Of a stretch of DNA of 64,000 nt, positions 55,245 to 64,000 are shown in pieces. The notes under the pieces are model-generated. The model saw nothing but the letters and a program-made list of their open reading frames with translations, was not told the origin of the DNA and did no database searches. Made by a program: the position numbers and the translations under genes. Numbering within the stretch: position 1 is the stretch's first letter; each line of letters begins with the position of its first letter. Source of the DNA: Euclidia mi (lineage: Eukaryota; Arthropoda; Insecta; Lepidoptera; Erebidae); the NCBI GenBank assembly GCA_944739405.2, contig OX123190.2, forward strand, positions 87,797,086 to 87,861,085, written 5' to 3'.

Positions 55245-56826
55245 CATCATCATCATCATCATATCAGCCAAACGACGTCCACTGCTGGACATAGGCCTCC
55301 CCCAAGGTTCTCCACACAGACCGGTCTTGAGCCGCCCGCATCCAACCGCCTCCCGCGATCTTCACGAGATCGTCGGTCCATCTTGCGGGGGGCCTACCTC
55401 TGCTGCGTCGTCCGGTACGTGGCCGCCACTCCAGAACCTTTCTGCCCCAATGGCCATCGGTTCTTCGAGCTATGTGCCCTGCCCACTGCCACTTCAGCTT
55501 GGCTATCCGGAGAGCTATGTCGGCGACTTTGGTTCTACTGCGGATCTCCTCATTTCTGATTCGATCTCGCAGGGAAACACCAAGCATAGCTCTCTCCATC
55601 GCCCTCTGAGTGACCTTGAGCCTTCTGATAAGGCCCATGGTGAGCGACCACGTCTCTGATCCGTAAGTCATCACTGGCAACACACACTGGTCAAAGACTT
55701 TCGTCTTGAGACATTGCGGGATATCGGACGAGAATATAATTATGTCGTAGCTTCCCGAACGCTGCCCAACCGAGTTGGATTCGACGATTGACCTCCTTCT
55801 CGAAGTTTGACCTACCTAATTGGACTACTTGTCCCAGGTAGATATACTTGTCGACAACTTCGAGCGTAGAGTTCTCAACCTGAATAGGAGCAGGTACAAC
55901 ATGGACGTTCGACATGATTTTCGTCTTGTCCATGTTCATCTTAAGACCTACTTGTTGGGAGACTCTACAGAGGCCATCGAGCATTGTGCCTAGGTCTTCC
56001 ATGGTCTCAGCCATGACTACGATATCGTCTGCGAATCGAAGGTGGACATAGTGGCGTTTTCATACAAACACTTCAGCACTTCGATATATCGGTAGTCAAT
56101 CCGGCACCGTTGGAGAGACTGTAGTACTGCCCAGGTTTCGATCGAATCGAAGGCTTTCTCATAGTCCACAAACGCCAAGCATAGGGGCTGGTTATACTCC
56201 TCGGACTTCTGTATAACCTGCCGCAGCGTATGTATGTGGTCTATGGTACTATAGCCTTTACGGAAACCCGCTTGTTCGGGAGGCTGGAAGTCGTCTAGCT
56301 TGCTCTCGAGACGATTCGTGATGACCCTCGAAAACAGCTTGTAGACGTGGCTCAGAAGTGTGATGGGTCTGTAGTTCTTTAAGAGGGTTTTATCTCCTTT
56401 CTTAAAGAAAAGCACCACCACACCTCTGTGCCACGCCTGTGGCGTTTTACCCTCGAGAATGACGGAATTAAATAGCTTCCGAAGGGCTTCTCTAGCGGGT
56501 GCACCGCCAGCCATCAGAAGCTCGCTCGTAATTCCGTCATCACCCGGCGCCTTGTTGTTTTTGAGCTGGTTGAGAGCCACACTAATCTCGTGCATGCTGA
56601 CGTCCGGGATATCTTCGGTATAGTGTCGGGTCAATCCAGCTCTAGGGTCTGACGCTGGAGTACTTGCGGGTTGTTGCGTTGTCGTGTACAGCTGTCCATA
56701 GAACCTTTCGATCTCCTCCAAGAGCTCAGGCTTGGACGATACGATCCTGCCATCTTCCGTCTTCAGCTTTGTCAGCTGACTCTGCCCAACAGACAGATCC
56801 TTCTGGAACACTTTGTTTTTTTTTTT
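55245..56826 (-). mobile_element. RTE-D LINE, 5'-truncated, with 12-bp TSD
   Basis: It is flanked by TTAATTATGATT at 55233-55244 and 56827-56838. On the minus strand it ends GGCCTATGTCCAGCAGTGGA, CGTCG, GGCTGATATGATGATG. The 5' junction carries a run of about 15 A residues before the first element sequence (plus strand T-run at 56813-56828), an unusual extra homopolymer. The 3' end is shared with the S2 SINEs. Confidence 0.9.
55264..56811 (-). pseudogene. RTE-D reverse transcriptase with internal deletion and frameshift
   Basis: The frame opens in the linker (LEEIERFYGQLY) and shows RT blocks APGDDGITSELLMAGG, NYRPITLLSHVYKLFSRVI, EQAGFRKGYSTIDHI and FVDYEKAFDSIETWAVL. It breaks after CLYENATMST at about 56047. 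The next readable block is RFADDIVVMAE at about 56015-56040, so the expected QGD/SP palm segment (roughly 55-60 residues) is deleted. A second frameshift near 55715 precedes YGSETWSLT. The C-terminus has QWAGHIARRTDGHWG and RGRPPARWTDD, ending at 55264. Endonuclease is absent. It is inactive. Confidence 0.9.
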
Positions 56827-56838
56827 TTAATTATGATT

Positions 56839-57660
56839 ATCGTCTGAAAAAAATATAAAATAAAAAACTTATAAAATAATATCTACGTACTTTCAGGTTT
56901 CGCCAATCGCTTTAAAATGTGATTTTGTTAAACACTTTTTAACGGTATTTTCCACCGATTATTTACAAGGCAACACAAACGTCACCTACACGTTTATAAT
57001 CAAATGAAAGTATTTTTAAATCCATCATTATTATGTGTTTATTTCCTACTACTGGATAGCGATCAATATTTATAATATATTAAAACAAAAACTTTGAGTA
57101 ATTTACTTTTTTTTAAGACGATTGTTCACGTTCAAGCCAACTTTGGCCGGTCTCCTTTGGTTAGAACTAGCACCGCTTTACTTTCTGCTACATTTCAGTT
57201 TTACTCAAATGTATGTGTGAGCACAGATGGATATAAAATCGTGAATATAGTGCGCTGTTGAGAACAATCACGTTGAAGAAGTAAAGGATTTTATTGCTCG
57301 TGTTCACTTGATATATCAAATTTAATGTTATCCATTTTACTTTTGCCCTTCGAAGTACATCTACAAATTGAAGTTTATCGAAGTAGGTAAATAGAGGCAT
57401 TTTGAAATCAATTATATTTTGCTGTGTGTGAAATATTCTTATTATGATTCAGTTTTAGTTTTATGTTTCAGTCTAAATTAATTACAATTAAGTATCGCGT
57501 ATTTTACAAGATTGGATGTAACATCGAAAACTATTATTTTATTTAAGCGTTGAATAACTTGCTACATGGGTTGTGTGGACGAGTATTAAAATTCTAAAGA
57601 CTTATTTATAGCAACAGTAAGATACTTAGATAGAATACATAGTACCTAATATAATAGCAC
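56839..57660. other. No gene recognised
   Basis: This is AT-rich spacer. No motif or repeat structure was recognised. Confidence 0.45.
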
Positions 57661-57671
57661 GTATAACACTG

Positions 57672-57944
57672 ACTGCCTCGTTGGTCTCGCGGCATAAATA
57701 TGCGCGTCGGATTGGGAGGTCTAGGGTTCGATTCCCGGGTCGGTCAAAGTGTTATTGGGTTTTTTCGTTAGGAAATTCTCAGTAGCAGCAAGGAGTTTGA
57801 AAATGTGCCCAGTACGGCAATAGGCTCGCCCCCTATTACGTGGGACCTAAAAATTCCTGGTGCAATGTGGGTGTAATATTACACCTCTGCCTACCCCTTC
57901 GGGGATACAGGCGTGAGTCTATGAATAAATAATAAATAAATAAA
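57672..57944 (+). mobile_element. S1 SINE, monomeric, 11-bp TSD
   Basis: It is flanked by GTATAACACTG at 57661-57671 and 57945-57955. It starts ACTGCCTCGTTGGTCTCGCG (A box) with B box GGTTCGATTCC, followed by GTGTTATTGGGTTTTT, GGCAATAGGCTCGCC and TTACGTGGGAC, then the RTE-A-type end CTGCCTACCCCTTCGGGG, AGGCGTGAGTCTATG. The microsatellite is AATA-based here rather than TATG. It matches the second half of the composite SINE at 3028-3429. Confidence 0.92.
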
Positions 57945-58015
57945 GTATAACACTGTAATCCCTAGGTCCCACGAGAAAATGTTCGTTAGTTCTTGAGAGA
58001 AGACGAAACTTGTAA

Positions 58016-58274
58016 TCTACGCTAATATTATAAGGAGGAAAAATTTGTATTTTTGTTTGTTTGTTTGTTTGTAATGGATAAACTCAAAAACTACTGGACC
58101 GATTTGAAAAATTCTTTCACCATTAGAAAGCTACATTATCTGCAAGTAACATAGGTTATATTTTATTTTAGAAAAAATAGGGGTAAATTAGAAAAAAGGG
58201 GGGGGATATTTGGGTTTTTCGGGTACGCAAAGTAGTTCCCTCAGGACGCGGGTGAAACCGCGGGAAACGGCTAG
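58016..58274 (+). mobile_element. Small Helitron (Lep1-like), 259 bp
   Basis: It begins TCTACGCTAATATTATAAGG after A, runs through GTTTGTTTGTTTG and ACTACTGGACCGATTTGAAA, and ends with the hairpin CGCGGGTGAAACCGCG, then GGCTAG before T. These are Helitron ends with the subterminal 3' hairpin. No coding capacity. Confidence 0.85.
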
Positions 58275-58348
58275 TACTGATTAAAGGAGAAAGCAAACAA
58301 TCTGATGGAACGCGCACTACTGACGACGCTTCACTTCGCTGCACTTTC

Positions 58349-59044
58349 TATTATTTAGTATGCATTGAATACCCTACAATCTAACATTTATAATGTCTCT
58401 ATCATTTTCTTTTCAAACTAGTTTACTAAACAAATTCATGAAATAATGACGTCATTGAAGAGCTTTGTTAGAAACCTGCAAGCAAATTAATTATGTGTTG
58501 ACTTTGATTGCATGTTTAAGTATATCCAGCAATCCCTCGTAATATCAAGAAAGGGAGACGTCAATATTCAGCCCCGGATGTAGCACATCATTATACCAAA
58601 GACTTACAGCCCCGGATGTAGCACATCATTATACCAAAGACTTATTTCATGTAACAAATCTGCATAAAACGTACAGCACTAACTATAGCGACGAAATTCC
58701 CTGGCGATATCAAATCTAAAAGGTCCTAGATCTAGCAGTAAGTAAATGATAATCACCTCTTCATCGCAGTACTTGCCCAGTCAACGGTACTTTACATGTT
58801 TCTTAACGCCCTGTTATTACTGCACTACAGGCCTGTACATATTAAATATTACCAAATACTGGGCGTTGCGCACCCCATATATTTACTTTATAGGCCCTGG
58901 GAGGATCGCTGTAATGGTTCTGTAAATATCTAGATTTTGTAATTTATGCTATGCAGCTAAAATTATGAAGAACTCCATTGTTCGTTTAAAAATATGTTGA
59001 GCCCTTATAGCGTATTATATACCCGCTTTGTTAATGGGTACAGT
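58349..59044. repeat. Left copy of recent long direct duplication
   Basis: These 696 bp recur at 63305-64000 at a constant offset of 4956 bp with no difference that I could see. The window ends inside the second copy, so the duplicated unit may be longer. It holds no gene. It contains a 38-bp tandem repeat (CAGCCCCGGATGTAGCACAT...) at 58569-58606 and 58607-58644. Confidence 0.93.
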
Positions 59045-60203
59045 ACCTACAGTCTTAAACTTAACCTTTGTTTTTTCAGGCACGCCAAAATATTCATACT
59101 ACATCTCTTGACTTAGCTCGTAGAAAAGATAATAATAAATATAGTCTTATTCTCGCTAAAATTGATTGTAATTTTCGAACACCAAATCACAAACATATAA
59201 AATTTGGAATGTAGGAAACAAACATACAATTATTAGATATGTTGATGTTTAGTGATTCTCCGTTTTAAGTTCGTAACTTTAATAGAAAGTCCTACAAACA
59301 CATATTCAGTGCAGTTAATTCAATGAAGAACTTAAGTAAAACTTATTAAAATTCTCTATAATTTCAAACAACTCTTTCTCTGCAAATATGTAAGAAAAAT
59401 ATTCTCATTATTCAAATGAGACCTTTTCATTTGTTAGCAAAACACTCATTCTTTATTAATTAAATTCCTGTCAGTCTAGTTGTGCTCCCGCACCGCTCGG
59501 CATCTGGCGCCTTTTGTTATAGTTATGTGGTATTATGTTTAGCTAACGCATACCACGGGATCTTTCATAACACAATAGGTTTGTCCCTACCCACAAATGA
59601 CCAGTCTCAACGGAATAACTGAATATTTATGACTAGTCATATTTATGAACAAAATATTAAGAATATAAAATATGTGCAAAGTGCAAACTGGCATTAAATG
59701 TTTATGAATATTTTAATTGGTTAAACGAATGTACAGATGCATTAAATTCTGATCGGAGTTTACTAATTTCTATCATGGATTTGTACACATTTTGTTGTTT
59801 TCAAACACGCGAGGGTTTTAAATCTGTGTTGCAAATAAAGTGCGACACTAAGCCTGCCGACATAGCCGACAGGCACTTTATGTCACCAAAAAACTTAATA
59901 TTTAAGGAGCTTACAAATTAAAGGTCTATAAAATGTTCAACAAAAGCCAAGCGATATTTTTCATGTCACGTACCTTAATTAAACCGTCGTAAAGCAGGCT
60001 TATCCGACCTAAATAAGTTGAGCCTTATGTCACCACACGCGGCTGTGTTTGCGCCGTCGCCGCGTCGTCGCGAAGCATCGGTCACGCACAGGAAGTAATG
60101 TTGCCACACTTCTGGCTCAACTACAGATTTATCATCACGCTAAAATCAAGGAAAACTGGGCTGTAAAAGTAGTATTTTTATATTTGTTTGGTCGTAAACT
60201 GAC
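59045..60203. other. No gene recognised
   Basis: This is AT-rich DNA with a GC-rich spot at about 60040-60090 (GCCGTCGCCGCGTCGTCGCG). No motif-bearing open frame. Confidence 0.4.
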
Positions 60204-60789
60204 TGTCTAGAGTCGGGGCTAAATTTGGGTAAGGTTTGCAGAGGTCAGTGGAAGCGATTAATTCATCCAGTCTTAGCCCAGGGCAAGGATCTAAACACTA
60301 TTACTGCGACTGCACAGCGAATTACAATTAGCAAATTTAATTTACTTACCAAATCTTCACTGATGTCAGGCTTGAGCTAAATTAGACACATCATACAAAT
60401 ATATTGGCCAAAATAGATGAATGAAGTATCTTATAGCTACCGCAGGGTCCAGTTCGGTGAAATCCTCGGGCACCAAACACGTGCACGGATTCACACAAGT
60501 TTTACAATGTTCAATATTTTACAAGTTATCTTTTATCACAAATAAACCGATGCCGGCAGATCTATTAGCGGCAATTCAAAGGGGTCTTTAAATTTCCTTC
60601 AATTACAAAACCACGCGAGAGACAAAACGGCGCGAGCGCAAAATAATTTTTTTCACGACCATGAACCAGAGAGAAAGAATTACAGTTCATAGTGTGACCA
60701 TAGTCAAAATTTACAATAGACTAAACAAAACGTTACTAAACCGATATAATCGATTTAACTTATCATAAATAATATTTCTATTTCAAACA
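60204..60789. mobile_element. Solo LTR, 586 bp, 5-bp TSD
   Basis: It starts TGTCTAGAG, ends TTTCAAACA and is flanked by CTGAC at 60199-60203 and 60790-60794. It is the second member of the family at 43654-44248. Conserved stretches include TGTGACCATAGTCAAAATTT with ACAATAGACTAAACAAA, and GGTGCCCGAGGA on the minus strand. A good splice-donor consensus, GGTAAGTA on the minus strand, lies at about 60349-60356. An equivalent GGTAAGTT is at about 43821-43828 in the other copy. Confidence 0.83.
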
Positions 60790-61035
60790 CTGACTGCGGC
60801 GATAAAACGTTTGTTGAGTAATGTTATATCCACGTCTGTGTAGCACATAGCGCCGAAGGGATTGGTATAAGATACGTAGAACTGAGTAATATTGTTTCTA
60901 ACATTATTATTTTCTAATAACAAAGCGTATTATCTATCAAATAATAGTTATTATTGAGTCTAGGATTGAATATTCGACTTTTGTTTGTAACAATAGTCAA
61001 CTTACGACAGGAGATTGAATTATCCAGACTATGGC

Positions 61036-61500
61036 GGTCATTGAAATGAAATGAAATGAAATATTTATTGCATCAAATATGGTTATAAAATCAGATTTTA
61101 CCATATTATAATTTATATGAATCACATATCTGGTCGTTTAACAGCATGCAAAGTAGGCACATAGTAACTTACTAACAAAACAAAAAAGAAATAATAATCA
61201 TTTAAAATTTGGCATCCATATATTCGCTTATTGTATAAAATGCTTTTTCGAACAACCAGTTTTTTTAACCTAACTGTAAATATCTTTTTGGGTAGAGTTT
61301 TGTAGCTTTCAGGTAATTTGTTGTTTATCCTAATTACCATGGGATAGCAGTTCCGTCGATATAATTCTGTTCTTATATTAGGTAATATTAAGCGGTCAGG
61401 ATATCTAGTATTAAACTTACATTTTCCCACAAATTCCACGTCTGTAATTGAGTGATTTCTTTCGTTCGTCGTGTAATATTTGCTGAGTTTCAGTCTTCAC
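61036..61500 (-). mobile_element. 5'-truncated CR1/Jockey-type LINE 3' end
   Basis: On the minus strand a frame reads HSITDVEFVGKCKFNTRYPD, then LYRRNCYPMVIRINNKLPES and LKKLV, the C-terminal style of CR1/Jockey RT proteins (compare NKIPNDIK-type blocks in CR1J). The tail is a TTTCATTTCATTTC microsatellite at 61036-61060. It is a family distinct from CR1J. All catalytic motifs are missing. Confidence 0.68.
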
Positions 61501-61717
61501 TTAACTCTCAAAACTCACGATACTCTTCCTTTATTTAATTTGTAATTAATGTGAAACATAATAACGTTCCATTGGATTCAATGCCAATAATTATTGACTA
61601 TCATATTTTGATTTACGATGAATTTTAACTATACAAGACGCAGTAACAGCTCTGGAGCATTCTATAGAATTGCAAAACAGAAGCAGAATAGATTGCAAGT
61701 GTCCATAAAGAGTGACA

Positions 61718-62092
61718 TGTTAACTGGAACTGTTAAGTTCCACTCGGTTTAACTACATACACACGTAAAGATAACGAGCGCTTAGCGCAAACAGCAGAGT
61801 GCAAGTTATGTGAGTACTAAACACAACTGTTCGCTTGATTGTGTAGGGACAAATGTATGTGTGTTAGGCTGAGTGCAAGGCAAGCGAAAATGTATGTGAC
61901 TGTATGTGCGGCCGATCAGTTACTGCGCACTGGTCGGACTGAAAGGTTCTCTTAGGGATTTTCACGTGAATAAATCAAAAGTGTTATATCAAAGAACATT
62001 CTTTTAATTAAATATCCCAGAGACACCTTGAGACCAGTGCCATTGCTCAAATTAACGCTGCTAATATTACGTAGTGCAAAGCAGCGTTAAAG
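61718..62092 (+). repeat. Probable 5' LTR of second gypsy element (start uncertain)
   Basis: A TG dinucleotide at 61718 (TGTTAACTGG) could be the LTR start. The end lies just before the primer site at 62093. The final part contains an inverted pair, AACGCTGCT at about 62053 and AGCAGCGTT at about 62080, which could form a terminal hairpin. The partner LTR is outside the window, so the limits cannot be fixed. Confidence 0.5.
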
Positions 62093-62103
62093 TGGTGACC
62101 CCG
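62093..62103 (+). promoter_or_regulatory. Primer-binding site, tRNA-Trp
   Basis: TGGTGACCCCG is an 11-base match to the complement of the insect tRNA-Trp 3' end (CGGGGTCACCA). tRNA-Trp priming is known from the CsRn1 group of Ty3/gypsy elements, which supports placing this element there. Confidence 0.85.
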
Positions 62104-62153
62104 TATTGAACTAAGTGACACGTATTTCGGAATATTGCGTCATCTCGGAAAGC

Positions 62154-63038
62154 ATGAGCTGGGAGCAATCGACGTCAGCACCACGAACTCCCACGCTTGC
62201 GGCAAAGATGGAGAAATCTGAACAGAGTGAGTTAGCCCAAATTACAATATCTACTCGTTTACCTGAGTTTTGGACTGATCAACCACGCTTATGGTTCGCC
62301 CAGTTCGAGGCGATTCTGGCTAATCAAAAGCGTGGCGAAGAAACAAAGTACAATCTTGTTATTACGAAGCTGAACAAAGAGAGCATACAACAAGTCGCAG
62401 ACCTAATTACGAAACCCCCAGAAGGGAAGCCATACACTGCATTGAAAGAAAGGTTACTAGCGGTGTACGAAGAATCGGAAACTCGGAAAATTCAGAAATT
62501 GCTGAGTGAAGTTGAACTGGGAGACCAAAAACCCTCTCAACTTCTTCGAAATATGAAAAATTTAGCACGAGAGAAGTTCCCGGATGATACATTACGAGTC
62601 ATGTGGATCGGGCACTTACCAACATCAGTACGAGCTATGTTGACAGTAAGCGAAGTGTCCGACGTGGAAAAATTGGCGCAGATGGCAGATAAGATGATGG
62701 AAACCACAAAGAGTAATGACACGATAGTAGAGGTTGCCACGAGCTCAACAACAACCAGCAATGAACTCTTGATCGCGGAAATAGCTAAATTAAGCAGAAG
62801 ACTGGACGAGATGGATAGAGGCAGACAACAGTGGCGGCAACCCTACGCGCAACGTTCCCGGAGTCGATCGGCAAGCAGTCAACGTGGCAATACATCGCTG
62901 AGAAGACGCAGCCCCGAGGACCCAGACTGGCTGTGTTATTTCCACTTCCGCTTCAGGAATCGTGCTACTAGATGCGAGCAACCGTGCAGCTGGAAGAAAG
63001 AGGGACAGAATGCGACACGTCAAAATTCGGAAAACTAG
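62154..63038 (+). CDS. Gypsy (CsRn1-like) gag
   Basis: This is an intact frame of 294 codons from ATG 62154 to TAG 63036-63038. The frame is also open upstream from 62115, but only with a non-ATG codon, so I use the ATG 51 nt after the primer site. Gag-like features are RLPEFWTDQPRLWFAQFEAI near the start, then YNLVITKL and KERLLAVYE. LSEVELGDQKPSQLLRNMK follows with FPDDTLRVMWIGHLPTSVR (capsid), and then an Arg/Ser-rich basic region. The end has HFRFRNRATRCEQPCSW, an H/C-containing stretch in the place of a zinc knuckle. Product: structural protein of the particle. It overlaps the protease frame by 67 nt in a different phase, consistent with a -1 frameshift. Confidence 0.88.
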   Translation: MSWEQSTSAPRTPTLAAKMEKSEQSELAQITISTRLPEFWTDQPRLWFAQFEAILANQKRGEETKYNLVITKLNKESIQQVADLITKPPEGKPYTALKERLLAVYEESETRKIQKLLSEVELGDQKPSQLLRNMKNLAREKFPDDTLRVMWIGHLPTSVRAMLTVSEVSDVEKLAQMADKMMETTKSNDTIVEVATSSTTTSNELLIAEIAKLSRRLDEMDRGRQQWRQPYAQRSRSRSASSQRGNTSLRRRSPEDPDWLCYFHFRFRNRATRCEQPCSWKKEGQNATRQNSEN

Positions 63039-63306
63039 AGCCGGTGCAGGCAGCGGCGGACATCTGCATCGAGAGACCGGGACACCGCCTTTGCGTCACA
63101 GACGACAACACAGGGATGCGATTTTTAGTGGACACCGGCGCCAACGTATCTGTTCTACCCGTAACGCAGCGACAGAAAAATGTGAGTGAATCTACAGGTT
63201 ATAAATTATATGCAACAAATGGTTCCGAAATTCATACATACGGTACAAAGACTTTAGAATTAAATCTTAGATTAAGACGACCATTTAGATGGAAGTTTAT
63301 TATATA
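62972..63306 (+). pseudogene. Gypsy protease start, cut by duplication junction
   Basis: In the -1 frame relative to gag, the sequence carries FLVDTGANVSVLP (63122-63160), the catalytic motif of an aspartic protease, preceded by LCVTDDNTGM. It then has a GSEIHTYGTK block and stops making sense at about 63300, where the second copy of the 58349 repeat begins. The rest of pol is therefore missing in this window. The overlap with gag suggests expression as a Gag-Pol fusion. Confidence 0.88.
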
Positions 63307-64000
63307 TTATTTAGTATGCATTGAATACCCTACAATCTAACATTTATAATGTCTCTATCATTTTCTTTTCAAACTAGTTTACTAAACAAATTCATGAAAT
63401 AATGACGTCATTGAAGAGCTTTGTTAGAAACCTGCAAGCAAATTAATTATGTGTTGACTTTGATTGCATGTTTAAGTATATCCAGCAATCCCTCGTAATA
63501 TCAAGAAAGGGAGACGTCAATATTCAGCCCCGGATGTAGCACATCATTATACCAAAGACTTACAGCCCCGGATGTAGCACATCATTATACCAAAGACTTA
63601 TTTCATGTAACAAATCTGCATAAAACGTACAGCACTAACTATAGCGACGAAATTCCCTGGCGATATCAAATCTAAAAGGTCCTAGATCTAGCAGTAAGTA
63701 AATGATAATCACCTCTTCATCGCAGTACTTGCCCAGTCAACGGTACTTTACATGTTTCTTAACGCCCTGTTATTACTGCACTACAGGCCTGTACATATTA
63801 AATATTACCAAATACTGGGCGTTGCGCACCCCATATATTTACTTTATAGGCCCTGGGAGGATCGCTGTAATGGTTCTGTAAATATCTAGATTTTGTAATT
63901 TATGCTATGCAGCTAAAATTATGAAGAACTCCATTGTTCGTTTAAAAATATGTTGAGCCCTTATAGCGTATTATATACCCGCTTTGTTAATGGGTACAGT
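63305..64000. repeat. Right copy of recent long direct duplication
   Basis: It matches 58349-59044 throughout and runs to the window edge. Its left junction truncates the protease frame at 63304-63306, where both contexts share TATTATTTA. It includes the same 38-bp tandem pair. Confidence 0.93.

Noticed and set aside
1..64000. CRISPR arrays, bacterial operons, rRNA genes
   Set aside because: No spacer-repeat arrays, ribosome-binding sites or rRNA blocks are seen. The window is eukaryotic TE-rich DNA.

Overview
This is an AT-rich insect nuclear window made almost entirely of transposable elements (TEs). A lepidopteran source is the best inference. The window holds several RTE-type LINEs ending in (TATG)n or (ATG)n, tRNA-derived SINEs that share those tails, small Helitrons ending CTAG with a TCTATACTAATAT-type 5' end, and Ty3/gypsy elements primed by tRNA-Trp. 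This style is characteristic of moth and butterfly genomes. I found no host protein gene that I can defend. Every convincing coding stretch belongs to a TE, and almost all are broken. TE families are named here only for this window: RTE-A to RTE-D are four LINE families, CR1J is a CR1/Jockey-like LINE, S1 to S5 are SINE families.

Layout. 1-5 kb: the 3' third of RTE-A, a composite SINE with a 13-bp target-site duplication (TSD), a 5'-truncated LINE with an 11-bp TSD, and an S2 SINE. 5.5-11.9 kb: a complete minus-strand Ty3/gypsy element with 184-bp LTRs, a GGAC TSD, a tRNA-Trp-like primer site, gag, protease, RT/RNase H, integrase split by an S4 SINE, and a small membrane-protein ORF in the leader. 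12.9-19.2 kb: a plus-strand CR1J copy carrying two DNA-transposon insertions, one of them an 8-bp-TSD hAT-type element. 19.2-19.5 kb: a PHD-finger tail of a transposase. 20.0-23.5 kb: a full-length RTE-A with a 13-bp TSD. 23.5-25.4 kb: three SINEs and a truncated RTE. 25.4-29.2 kb: mostly unexplained sequence, with a palindrome and a GC-rich patch. 29.4-33.4 kb: a full-length RTE-B with one internal stop. 33.6-34.25 kb: an S2 SINE beside a Tc1/mariner-like transposase relic. 34.25-40.3 kb and 49.66-53.67 kb: two diverged direct copies of one non-coding segment, each with its own later insertions. 40.4-46.5 kb: a minus-strand CR1J copy split by RTE-C and by a solo LTR. 46.7-48.6 kb: Helitrons, one with an array of AAGATGGCGG motifs. 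55.2-56.8 kb: RTE-D. 57.7-58.3 kb: an S1 SINE and a small Helitron. 58.35-64.0 kb: a unit of about 4.96 kb whose first 696 bp recur without visible difference at the window end. It contains a second solo LTR and the 5' part of another gypsy element.

How the parts relate. The RTE LINEs look like the mobilising partners of the SINEs. The S1 SINEs share the RTE-A 3' end, the S2 SINEs share the RTE-D 3' end, and one S3 SINE ends in a stem-loop like that of RTE-C. Insertions found in only one copy of the 34/49-kb duplication, and nested insertions in CR1J and gypsy, give a relative order of events. All identities and families were judged by eye; nothing was searched.
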